A DNA stretch of 64,000 nt from Alphaproteobacteria bacterium. Lineage in GTDB: Bacteria > Pseudomonadota > Alphaproteobacteria > Sphingomonadales > Kordiimonadaceae. Positions 17,228-25,730 of this stretch are shown here, piece after piece; the stretch's first letter is position 1; each line of letters starts with the position of its first letter. Under the pieces are notes generated by a model. The model made no database searches. It saw only the letters and a list, made by a program, of their open reading frames with translations, and was not told the DNA's origin. The stretch spans positions 124,001 through 188,000 of the forward strand of contig SBGU01000043.1 in the NCBI GenBank assembly GCA_006226495.1, in the 5' to 3' direction. The position numbers and the translations under genes are program-made.

Positions 17228-17316
17228 CAACCAGGTCCGGGTTACGACAGCAAACAACAAAACTGAACAAGCACTGGGCCCCGGCCCAGGCTCAGGAAGC
17301 GAGGAAAGGGAACAAC

Positions 17317-18000
17317 ATGCTGAAGCTTCACAATCTTTCGAAAGTCTACCGCACCGACGAGGTTGAAACCGTTGCGCTCAATAGCGTGAATGTGGAAATC
17401 GAAACCGGTGAATTTGTTGCCATCATGGGCCCGTCGGGCTGTGGCAAATCCACCCTTCTCAACATCATCGGCATGCTCGACAGCCCGTCGTCGGGCAATT
17501 ATTTCTTCATGGACGAAGATGTGGCCGGTTATTCCGAAGCCAAGCTTGGCAATATCCGCAAGCAGCATATCGGCTTCATCTTCCAGTCCTTCAACCTGAT
17601 CGACGAACTGACCGTGGCCGAGAATATCGAGCTTGCGCTCCTCTATCACAACATCCCGGCCAGCGAACGCCGCGACCGTGTTGCCCGTGTGATGGACAAG
17701 GTCGGCATCGCGCACCGCGCCAAACATATGCCCAGCCAGCTTTCGGGCGGCCAGCAACAGCGTGTGGCCGTGGCCCGTGCCGTGGTCGGCGACCAGGCCA
17801 TGATCCTGGCGGACGAACCGACCGGTAACCTTGACAGCGCCCACGGCCAGGAAGTCATGGAAATGCTGCAGGCACTGAATGAAGAAGGCACCACCATCGT
17901 CATGGTAACGCACAGCCCGGCGCATGCCGACTATGCCCGCCGCACCATCAACCTGTTCGACGGCCATGTGGTGACCGAAAACCTGCGCGCGGCGGTCTGA
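17317..18000 (+). CDS. ABC transporter ATPase, MacB/LolD type
   Basis: A 227-residue free-standing nucleotide-binding domain with Walker [11 protein letters not shown]-loop [12 protein letters not shown], signature LSGGQQQR, Walker [13 protein letters not shown] and switch His in [12 protein letters not shown]. These are typical of the MacB/LolD (type VII) group. It is the only ATPase in an operon with six permease genes, so it presumably powers all of them. RBS GAGGAAAGG precedes the ATG. The 89-nt gap before it contains a short GC hairpin (17274-17289). Confidence 0.95.
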   Translation: MLKLHNLSKVYRTDEVETVALNSVNVEIETGEFVAIMGPSGCGKSTLLNIIGMLDSPSSGNYFFMDEDVAGYSEAKLGNIRKQHIGFIFQSFNLIDELTVAENIELALLYHNIPASERRDRVARVMDKVGIAHRAKHMPSQLSGGQQQRVAVARAVVGDQAMILADEPTGNLDSAHGQEVMEMLQALNEEGTTIVMVTHSPAHADYARRTINLFDGHVVTENLRAAV

Positions 18001-18091
18001 TCCCGCGCACCACGCCTACCCGGGGGCCCAAAGGAGCCCGGCACAATAAAAAAACACACGACACAAAAATACGGCAGCGAGGAAACATGCC

Positions 18092-20584
18092 ATGTTTCAG
18101 AATTATCTCAGTGTGGCGTTCAGGAACCTGATAAAAAACAAGCTCTACAGCGCCATCAATATCATCGGACTTGCCGTGGGGCTGATGTCCTGCGTGCTGA
18201 TCATGCTGTTTGTGCGGGATGAATTTTCCTACGACAAATTCTGGAAAAACGCCGACAGCATCTACCGCCTGCACACCACCTTCGCCGTCCCGGGCCGCGA
18301 ACCGTTCGTGACCGTGGTGGCCCAGGGGCCGGCCAAGGAAGCGCTGCAGCGCTTTTTCCCGAACGAGATCGAAGCCACGACCCGCATGAACGGCATGAGC
18401 CCCGTGGTACGCCGGGACGACAAGACCTTCCAGGAAACCATCTACTGGACCGACCCTGAAACCGCCGACATGTTCGATTTCGACCTGATCGCCGGCGACA
18501 TGCACCAGGCGCTGGCCGACAATTCCAGCATCGCGCTCAGCGAAAGCATGGCAGAAAAATATTTCGGCACCGACAATGCCATCGGCGAGGTGCTGACCCT
18601 GACTTTCTACAGCATCACCCGCGACTACCGGGTGGCCGCGGTCTACCGCGACCTGCCGCACAATACGGTCATCGACCTGCCGGCCATGGTGCGCATCGAC
18701 GAAAAGGATTTCGAGGAACAAAGCTGGGAATTCGCCCAGTGGTTTTCGGTCAACAGCGTGCTGTTCTATGAACTGAAACCCGGCGTGAACATCGACCTGG
18801 TCAGGAACCGGCTGGACGATTTTGCCAACGCGAACATCGAAATCCCGTCCCAGTTGGGGCGCGATATCAAGGCGTCGGACTTCATCAAATATTCGACCCT
18901 GGCCTTGCCGGAGATCCAGTTGCACCCCGCAGGCGGCGGCGAAATGAAACCGACGGGTGATATCAAGAAGGTCCAGATCTTCATTGCCATCGCCGGCCTG
19001 ATCCTGTTGATCGCCTGCATCAACTTCATGAACCTGGCCACCGCCAAATCGATCCAGCGGGCGCGCGAGGTTGCGCTCAGGAAAGTGCTTGGCGCCCGCC
19101 GCAGCCAACTGATCGTGCAGTTCCTGGGTGAATCGGTGCTTCTGGCGCTTATCGGCCTGGTGCTCGGTCTGGTGCTGGTCGAAGCCACGTTGCCGGCCTT
19201 CAGCGAAATGCTGGGCAAGGAACTGGCCTTCAATTATGCGGACGGCATGACCGGCCTGATCCTTCTGGGCCTTGTGATCGCGGTTGGCGTGATGGGCGGC
19301 ATCTATCCCGCCCTTGTGCTGTCGGGCTTCCTGCCGGCGCGTGTGCTGAAGGCCAACAAGTCGGCTGAAACCGGTGGCTCGGCGATCCTCAGGAACGTCC
19401 TGGTGGTGACCCAGTTCACCATCTCGATCGCGCTGATCATCGGCACGGCGGTTGTTTATGGCCAGATGTTCTATGCCACCAGCATGGATCCCGGCTTCAA
19501 CAAGGATAATCTCTTGGTCGTGCGCGGCACCAGCCGGTCCGGCGCGTCCGACAAGCAGGAAGCCCTGCGCGAGGAAATCCTGCGCCTGCCCGGTGTTACC
19601 AGCGTTGCCTATTCGGGCGACCGCCCGGCCAGCGGCAACGAGAACAACACGTCCGTCACCGTGCCGGGCAGCGAAAATACCGAAAGTGTGCTCCTGGGTG
19701 TGCAGACGGTGGATTACGACTTTTTCTCCACCTACCAGATCCAGTTCCTGGCCGGTCGCAACTATAACCGCGATTTTGCGACCGATGGCCGTCCGTCGGC
19801 TGAAGGTGCCAAACCCGGCGAAATCCTGAACGGTACCATCATCCTGAACGAAAGCGCGCTGGGCCGCCTTGGTTTCGGCACGCCACAGGAAGCGCTGGGC
19901 AAGGCCGTGCGCCTTGGTGTCGGCGGTGAACCGGGGGCCCGTATCCAGGCCGACCTGCAGGTTATCGGTGTTGTGCCCGATACGCATTTCCAGTCCCTGC
20001 GCCGCATGGTGCGCCCGGAAATGTACATGATGGACACGGACAACCATAACAACCTGTCGGTCCGTTTCTCGGGCGACCCGGCACGGCTGGTTTCCGCCAT
20101 CGAAGGTGTCTGGAAATCCATGATCACCAATGTGCCTTTCTCCTACGAGTTCGTGGACGAGGCCATGGCCGAGGAATTCACGCAGGAACAGGCGCTCGCC
20201 AAACTGCTGACCGGCTTTTCGGTGCTTGCGGTCGCCATCGCCTGCCTGGGCCTTTATGGCCTGGCCTCCTACACGGCGGCGCGGCGTACCAAGGAAATCG
20301 GCATCCGCAAGGTGCTGGGCGCCAGTGTGCTGGATATCGTGCGGCTCTTGATCTGGCAGTTCTCGAAGCCGGTCCTGCTTGCGAACATCATCGCCTGGCC
20401 GATCGCGGTCTGGGGCATGATGAGCTGGCTGGAGACCTTCCCGTACCGGCTGGACACCTGGGTGCTTGGCCCCCTGTGCATCGGGGCCGGTGTGGTTGCG
20501 CTCCTGATCGCGTGGGTCACGGTGGGTGGTAATGCCGCCAAGGTGGCACGCTCGAACCCGATCAAGGCGCTTCGGTACGAATAA
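18092..20584 (+). CDS. MacB/FtsX-type ABC permease 1 of 6
   Basis: An 830-residue permease with internal duplication. TM1 (about 20-42; GLAVGLMSCVLIMLFV) is followed by a MacB-like periplasmic domain, then an FtsX module of three TMs (about 300-420) with the coupling motif REVALRKVLGARRSQL. TM5 (about 430-455) leads to a second periplasmic domain and a second FtsX module with RTKEIGIRKVLGAS. The protein ends NPIKALRYE. There is no fused ATPase, so it depends on the neighbouring 227-residue NBD. The duplicated layout means one chain could serve as a pseudo-dimer. RBS CAGCGAGGAA precedes the ATG. Its last 45 nt are identical to those of permease 2. Confidence 0.93.
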   Translation: MFQNYLSVAFRNLIKNKLYSAINIIGLAVGLMSCVLIMLFVRDEFSYDKFWKNADSIYRLHTTFAVPGREPFVTVVAQGPAKEALQRFFPNEIEATTRMNGMSPVVRRDDKTFQETIYWTDPETADMFDFDLIAGDMHQALADNSSIALSESMAEKYFGTDNAIGEVLTLTFYSITRDYRVAAVYRDLPHNTVIDLPAMVRIDEKDFEEQSWEFAQWFSVNSVLFYELKPGVNIDLVRNRLDDFANANIEIPSQLGRDIKASDFIKYSTLALPEIQLHPAGGGEMKPTGDIKKVQIFIAIAGLILLIACINFMNLATAKSIQRAREVALRKVLGARRSQLIVQFLGESVLLALIGLVLGLVLVEATLPAFSEMLGKELAFNYADGMTGLILLGLVIAVGVMGGIYPALVLSGFLPARVLKANKSAETGGSAILRNVLVVTQFTISIALIIGTAVVYGQMFYATSMDPGFNKDNLLVVRGTSRSGASDKQEALREEILRLPGVTSVAYSGDRPASGNENNTSVTVPGSENTESVLLGVQTVDYDFFSTYQIQFLAGRNYNRDFATDGRPSAEGAKPGEILNGTIILNESALGRLGFGTPQEALGKAVRLGVGGEPGARIQADLQVIGVVPDTHFQSLRRMVRPEMYMMDTDNHNNLSVRFSGDPARLVSAIEGVWKSMITNVPFSYEFVDEAMAEEFTQEQALAKLLTGFSVLAVAIACLGLYGLASYTAARRTKEIGIRKVLGASVLDIVRLLIWQFSKPVLLANIIAWPIAVWGMMSWLETFPYRLDTWVLGPLCIGAGVVALLIAWVTVGGNAAKVARSNPIKALRYE

Positions 20585-20591
20585 CAGCGTT

Positions 20592-20617
20592 GGGGCCGGT
20601 GCCTCGGCGCCGGCCCC
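20592..20617 (+). other. Intercistronic hairpin between permeases 1 and 2
   Basis: 12-nt arms (20592-20603 with 20606-20617, one wobble) with a very short loop and no T-run. It is more likely an mRNA stability or processing element, or a partial attenuator, than a full terminator. The next gene's RBS is 45 nt further on. Confidence 0.5.
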
Positions 20618-20670
20618 CCATACCAGAACACAACAGAAACCCACGACAGCGGCAGGGCAAGGAGCAAACG

Positions 20671-23151
20671 ATGCTTCACAATTATCTGGTTACGGCGCTC
20701 AGGAGCCTGTTCCGCCACAAGCTTTTCAGCCTGATCAATATCGTCGGCCTGACCATCGGCCTTGCCGCCTGCCTCCTGATCGCCGCCTTCGTGCGCGACG
20801 AACTGTCCTACGACCGTTTCTGGAAAAATTCCGACAGCCTCTATCGCCTGCAGATCAAGTTCCAGATTCCGGGGCGCGGCATCGATATATTCGCCTCGAC
20901 CATGGGTCCGGCGCGCGAGGCCTTCACCCGCTATTTTGCCGATGATGTCGAACGCGCGACCCGCTTCACCGAACAATATCCCATCATCCGTGCCGGCGAC
21001 CGCATTTTTGAGGAACCGATCTACCTGACCGACCCCGAAACCGCCGAGATGTTCGATTTCGACATGCTGGCGGGCGATATGCGCCAGACCCTGAACGACA
21101 GCCGCTCAATCGCGCTCAGCGACGAACTGGCGCTCAAATATTTCGGCCGCACCGACGTGATCGGCGAAACCATGACCATTAGCACATTCGACCTGAAGGC
21201 CGATTTCCGGGTCGGTGCGGTGTACCGCAAGATCCCGAACAACAGCACCCTTGAAATCCCGGCGATGATCATGATCAACCCGAGCGATTTTGCCGGCCAG
21301 GGCTGGATGTTCGACGAATGGTTCTCGATGAATGTGCTGACCTATTTCCAGTTGCGCGACGGTGCCTCCATCGCCTCTGTCAACAGTCGGCTCGATGATT
21401 TCGCCAACAAGGTCATCACCCTGCCGGAAGATTTTGGCGCCGGCAAAACCACCGATATCGCGCATTTTTTCACCATCGCCTTGCCGGACATCCAGTTGAA
21501 GGGCGAAGGCATGGGTGAAATGAAGGCCACGGGCAGCATGAGCAACGTGCTGGTCTTTGCCGCCATCGCGCTCCTCATTCTCGCGATTGCCTGCATCAAT
21601 TTCATGAACCTGTCGACCGCGCGTTCGACCAAACGTGCAGCCGAGGTCTCGCTCCGGAAAGTGCTGGGGGCCAACCGTCGGCAACTGATCCTGCAGTTCC
21701 TGGGGGAAACCTTCCTGATCGTCTGTTTTGCCATGGTGCTGGCGGTGGTGCTGGTCGAAGCCCTGTTGCCGGTTTACAGCGATTTCATCGGCAAGACCCT
21801 GGCCCTCGATTATACTGACGGCACTACCGTCACCACCCTGGTGTTGCTGGTGCTGACCGTGTCGCTCCTGGGTGGGGCGTACCCGGCGTTTGTGCTGTCG
21901 TCCTTCCGGCCGGCCCATGTGCTGAAGGCCAACAAGTCGGCTGACACACCCGGTTCGTTGATGCTGCGCAACCTTCTGGTGGTGCTGCAGTTTTCCGTGT
22001 CGATCACCCTGATCGTGGGTACGGTCGGCATCTATGCCCAGAAAATCTATGCCACCAGCATGGACCCCGGTTTCAACCGCGACCAGGTGCTGGTGCTGCA
22101 CGGGGTGGGGCGCACCGGCGTGGTGCCGCAACAGCAGGCCTTGAAGGACCAGATTTTGCGCCTGCCGGGCGTGGCGGCGGCGACCTATGCCAATGACTTC
22201 CCGGGCAGCGGTGGCGAAAGCAATACGTCGGTCACCATTCCGGCATCCGGGTCCGACCGCTCGAGCTTCATCAAGCAGCGCTCGATGGATGCCGACTTTT
22301 TCAAGACCTTCGAGATCAAGCTGCTGGCAGGCCGCGATTTCAACCGCGACATCGCCCAGGACCGGGCCGACATCGCCACCGAAAACGCGGTCGAAGGCCA
22401 GGTGATCCAGTATAATGTCATGATCAACCAATCCGCCGTGCGCATGCTGGGCCTGGGCACGCCCGAGAAGGCGCTTGGCATCGTGCTGCGCGAAGGCGCG
22501 GGCACCGAGCGTGTTACCGACATGACCATCGTGGGCGTGGTGGCGGATACGCATTACCAAAGCCTCAGGAAAGCCATCCGGCCCGAACTTTATGCCTGCG
22601 GCGAAAACGGCCTCGGCTTCATGAATGTGCGCTTCCGCGGCAACCCGCGCGAGGCCCTGTCCGCCATCCGCGATGTCTGGACCGGCATGATCAGCGACGT
22701 GCCCTTTGTCACCTCTTTCGCCGACGAAAACCTGGCGCGCCAGTTCAAGGAAGAAGAAGCGCTGATCCAGCTTCTGTTCTTCTTCGCCGGTTTTGCAGTG
22801 CTGGTGTCCTGCCTTGGTCTTTATGGCCTGGCGTCCTTCGCGACCGAACGGCGCACCAAGGAAATCGGTGTGCGCAAGGTCATGGGCGCCACGGTGGTCG
22901 ATATCGTGCGGCTTCTGGTGTGGCAGTTCACCAAACCGGTGCTGCTGGCGAACCTGATCGCCTGGCCGATTGCGGTTTATGGCCTTCTGTCCTGGCTCGA
23001 GGCGTTTCCCTACCGGCTGGAAAGCTGGCTTCTGGCGCCCCTGTGCCTGGGGGCAGGGATGCTGGCGCTCCTGATCGCCTGGGCGACTGTGGGTGGCAAT
23101 GCTGCACGGGTGGCACGCTCGAACCCGATCAAGGCGCTTCGGTACGAATAA
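20671..23151 (+). CDS. MacB/FtsX-type ABC permease 2 of 6
   Basis: An 826-residue paralogue of permease 1 with the same layout: N-terminal MLHNYLVTALRSLF, TM1 with GLTIGLAACLLIAAFV, first coupling motif EVSLRKVLGANRRQL, second RTKEIGVRKVMGATV, ending NPIKALRYE. The ATG at 20671 has AAGGAGCAAACG before it and aligns with the other five starts; an in-frame ATG 81 nt upstream lies in the intergenic hairpin region and is rejected. The periplasmic domains have diverged from permease 1, while the two membrane modules and the 3' end are close. Confidence 0.93.
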   Translation: MLHNYLVTALRSLFRHKLFSLINIVGLTIGLAACLLIAAFVRDELSYDRFWKNSDSLYRLQIKFQIPGRGIDIFASTMGPAREAFTRYFADDVERATRFTEQYPIIRAGDRIFEEPIYLTDPETAEMFDFDMLAGDMRQTLNDSRSIALSDELALKYFGRTDVIGETMTISTFDLKADFRVGAVYRKIPNNSTLEIPAMIMINPSDFAGQGWMFDEWFSMNVLTYFQLRDGASIASVNSRLDDFANKVITLPEDFGAGKTTDIAHFFTIALPDIQLKGEGMGEMKATGSMSNVLVFAAIALLILAIACINFMNLSTARSTKRAAEVSLRKVLGANRRQLILQFLGETFLIVCFAMVLAVVLVEALLPVYSDFIGKTLALDYTDGTTVTTLVLLVLTVSLLGGAYPAFVLSSFRPAHVLKANKSADTPGSLMLRNLLVVLQFSVSITLIVGTVGIYAQKIYATSMDPGFNRDQVLVLHGVGRTGVVPQQQALKDQILRLPGVAAATYANDFPGSGGESNTSVTIPASGSDRSSFIKQRSMDADFFKTFEIKLLAGRDFNRDIAQDRADIATENAVEGQVIQYNVMINQSAVRMLGLGTPEKALGIVLREGAGTERVTDMTIVGVVADTHYQSLRKAIRPELYACGENGLGFMNVRFRGNPREALSAIRDVWTGMISDVPFVTSFADENLARQFKEEEALIQLLFFFAGFAVLVSCLGLYGLASFATERRTKEIGVRKVMGATVVDIVRLLVWQFTKPVLLANLIAWPIAVYGLLSWLEAFPYRLESWLLAPLCLGAGMLALLIAWATVGGNAARVARSNPIKALRYE

Positions 23152-23158
23152 CAACACC

Positions 23159-23183
23159 GGGACCGGCGCTGTGGCGCCGGCCC
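23159..23183 (+). other. Intercistronic hairpin between permeases 2 and 3
   Basis: GC-rich inverted repeat (GGGACCGGCGC paired with GCGCCGGCCC, one bulge) with no T-run. It resembles the hairpin after permease 1 in sequence and position (8 nt after the stop), consistent with duplication of gene plus 3' flank. Confidence 0.5.
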
Positions 23184-23277
23184 TGCCGACAGAACAGAAA
23201 ATGCCGGGTTGCGGGCGCCAGACCGTCGGCCACACCGGACAGGAAAATGAACGACAGCAGGTTGGGGGAGCAGGACA

Positions 23278-25707
23278 ATGCTTCAGAACTATCTGGTTAC
23301 AGCGCTCAGGAATATCCTGAAATACCGGCTCTACAGCGCCATCAATGTGCTTGGGCTCGCGGTTGGTCTGTCCGCCTGCCTGCTGATCCTGGTCTATGTG
23401 AATTTCGAACTGTCCTACGACCGCTGGGTGCCGGAAAGCGACCGCGTGATGCGCATCGAGACCCGGCTTTACGACGACGAGGGCAATTTCAGCTATAATT
23501 CTGACCGTATCCCGCCCGTTACCTCGCCGCTGTTTGCGGAACAATTCCCGGAGATCGAACTATTCTCCCGCTTCCTCAACCAGCAGGTGGCCCTGTCGGT
23601 TGACGGCAATGCCTACATCCAGCGTGTTACGGTTGCCGACCCCGATGTGTTCAAGCTGATGGGCATAAAGCTTCTTTCCGGCAATGCCGATACGGCGCTT
23701 GGTGACCCGGATTCGCTGGTGCTGACCGAAAGCAATGCCCGGCGGCTGTTTGGCGACAGCCCGGCGCTCGGCCAGGTGGTCAAGGTCGATGGCACCTTTG
23801 CCATGAAGGTCACGGGCGTCATGCCGGACTGGCCGGCGGCGTCCGACCTCAGGGTCGATGCCTTTGTGCCTTTCTCCGGCCCCATCGTCGACTATCAGCC
23901 CTGGGTGCGCACCACCTGGGACAGCTTCTGGGGCCCGACCTATGTGCGCCTGGCGTCCGGCACCGATGCCGGCGCCCTGGCCGCCGAACTGAATGACTTT
24001 GCCCGCCGCATCGGCCCGTCGGACCGCTACCAGGACCGGATCGACCGGGGCGTCAGGCCTTCCTATGAATTTCATTTCACTCGCGCGGTTGACGCGCACC
24101 TGCGCGGCGACGGCGGCGGGGTCAATGCACGGGTGTCGACCGTTCAACTTTGGTCCGCCGGCATCGTGGCGGTGCTGATCCTGTCTATCGCTGTGGTGAA
24201 TGTGGCCAACCTCGGCACCATGCTGGCGCTGAAGCGGGTGCGCGAAGTGGCCATCCGCAAGGTGCTGGGCGCCAGCGCACGCCAGCTTGTGGCGCTGCTG
24301 TTGGCGGAATCGATGGCGCTGACCTTCATCGCCATGGTGATCGGTGTTGCGCTGGCGGAACTGTTGCTGCCGACCTTCGGGCGGCTGATGGACCGGGAGC
24401 TGACCTCCGGCCTTATCTATGCGCCGGCTACCTTGCTGGCGCTTTTGGCCGGCACGGTACTGATCGGCGGTATCTGCGGCCTGTATCCGGCGCTTGTGGC
24501 GGCGCGGTTCCGCCCTGTCGATCATCTGACCGGGGTCAAGCCGGCTCTTGGCGCCTGGTTCCGCAATGTCCTGATCGTGCTGCAGTTCGCGGCCACCATC
24601 GGGCTTCTGGCCACCTGCCTTGTGGTCTTCATGCAGGCCCGCTATGCCCGCACCATCGAAAAGGGTTTCGATACCGCGCAACTGGTCGGCATCAGCGGGT
24701 TAAGCCGGCCCATGATCATGGCCAGGGAACAGACCCTGCGCGAGGCGCTGGCGCAAATCCCGGGCATCGAAGCGGTTGCCGCCAGCCACGACATGCCGGA
24801 CCAGAACCAATATACCAACACCAGCGGCCTCCGGGCCGATACCGGTGCCTTCAAAGCCCTGCGCCGGATTGCGGTGTCGGAAGACCTGCTGCCGCTGATG
24901 GGCGCGAAGCTGCTGGCCGGTCGCCTGTTTTCGAAGGACCACCCTGCGGACCTGGTAACCGAACCGGAATGGTTTGCGTCCGCCGGTGTCATCATCAATG
25001 CGAGGGCGGTTCGTGAACTGGGCTTCGACAGCGCGCAGGATGCCATCGGCCATGAGGTGTTCAGCCCCGGTGACGTGCGCTCCACCATCATCGGCGTGAT
25101 CGACAACCTGCACACCCGCTCGGCCAGGTCCGAGCCCATGCCGGCCTATTATTGGGTCGGGCCGCAGGAATTCCGCTACATCGTGTTCCGGGTGTCGCCG
25201 GTCGACATGCCACAAACCCTGGCGGCGGTCGATCGCACCTGGCGGGAATTTTTCCCGGAGCTGCCGATCCAGCGCCAGTTCGCCGACGAGGCCTTCGCCA
25301 CCTTCTACGACACCGACCGCCGGCAGGGCTGGCTGCTGCTGTTCAGCGCCGGCATGATGGTGGTGATTGCCGTGATGGGGCTTTATGCGCTGGCGGCCCT
25401 GTCGACCGAGCGGCGCTCGCGCGAGATCGGCATCCGCAAGGTGCTGGGCGCCCGGGTGGTCAATATCGTGCGGCTTCTGTTGTGGCAATTTTCGGTCCCG
25501 GTGCTGGTCGCCAACCTGATCGCCTGGCCGCTGGCCTGGTACAGCCTCCATGGCTGGCTCGAAAATTTTGTCGACCATATCAGCCTGACCCCGATGCCGT
25601 TCCTCATGGCCGGTATTGCGGTGCTTCTGGTGGCCTGGGCCACCATCATCGGCCATGCGCTGAAGGTCGCCCGCGCGAACCCCATTCACGCGCTCCGGTA
25701 CGAATAA
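23278..25707 (+). CDS. MacB/FtsX-type ABC permease 3 of 6
   Basis: An 809-residue paralogue, the most diverged at its N-terminal periplasmic part: after TM1 it reads VNFELSYDRWVPESDRVMRIE where the others have a VRDE(L/F)SYD form. The first coupling motif is EVAIRKVLGASARQL, the second SREIGIRKVLGARVVN, ending NPIHALRYE. RBS GGGGGAGCAGG precedes the ATG. It is preceded by the longest gap in the permease array (126 nt). The same two-module FtsX architecture without an NBD is intact, with no frameshift seen. Confidence 0.93.
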   Translation: MLQNYLVTALRNILKYRLYSAINVLGLAVGLSACLLILVYVNFELSYDRWVPESDRVMRIETRLYDDEGNFSYNSDRIPPVTSPLFAEQFPEIELFSRFLNQQVALSVDGNAYIQRVTVADPDVFKLMGIKLLSGNADTALGDPDSLVLTESNARRLFGDSPALGQVVKVDGTFAMKVTGVMPDWPAASDLRVDAFVPFSGPIVDYQPWVRTTWDSFWGPTYVRLASGTDAGALAAELNDFARRIGPSDRYQDRIDRGVRPSYEFHFTRAVDAHLRGDGGGVNARVSTVQLWSAGIVAVLILSIAVVNVANLGTMLALKRVREVAIRKVLGASARQLVALLLAESMALTFIAMVIGVALAELLLPTFGRLMDRELTSGLIYAPATLLALLAGTVLIGGICGLYPALVAARFRPVDHLTGVKPALGAWFRNVLIVLQFAATIGLLATCLVVFMQARYARTIEKGFDTAQLVGISGLSRPMIMAREQTLREALAQIPGIEAVAASHDMPDQNQYTNTSGLRADTGAFKALRRIAVSEDLLPLMGAKLLAGRLFSKDHPADLVTEPEWFASAGVIINARAVRELGFDSAQDAIGHEVFSPGDVRSTIIGVIDNLHTRSARSEPMPAYYWVGPQEFRYIVFRVSPVDMPQTLAAVDRTWREFFPELPIQRQFADEAFATFYDTDRRQGWLLLFSAGMMVVIAVMGLYALAALSTERRSREIGIRKVLGARVVNIVRLLLWQFSVPVLVANLIAWPLAWYSLHGWLENFVDHISLTPMPFLMAGIAVLLVAWATIIGHALKVARANPIHALRYE

Positions 25708-25730
25708 AAAAAAGACAGCGAGGAAGTCCC

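Noticed and set aside
17948-20644. An 898-codon open frame on the minus strand opposite permease 1
   Set aside because: It has no family features, is rich in His, Arg, Gln and Asp, and mirrors the coding strand of a clear permease. High GC third positions create such open antisense frames.
25152-25730. N-terminal extension of permease 4 back into permease 3
   Set aside because: The extra frame overlaps permease 3 out of frame; the ATG at 25731 has an RBS and aligns with the other permease starts.
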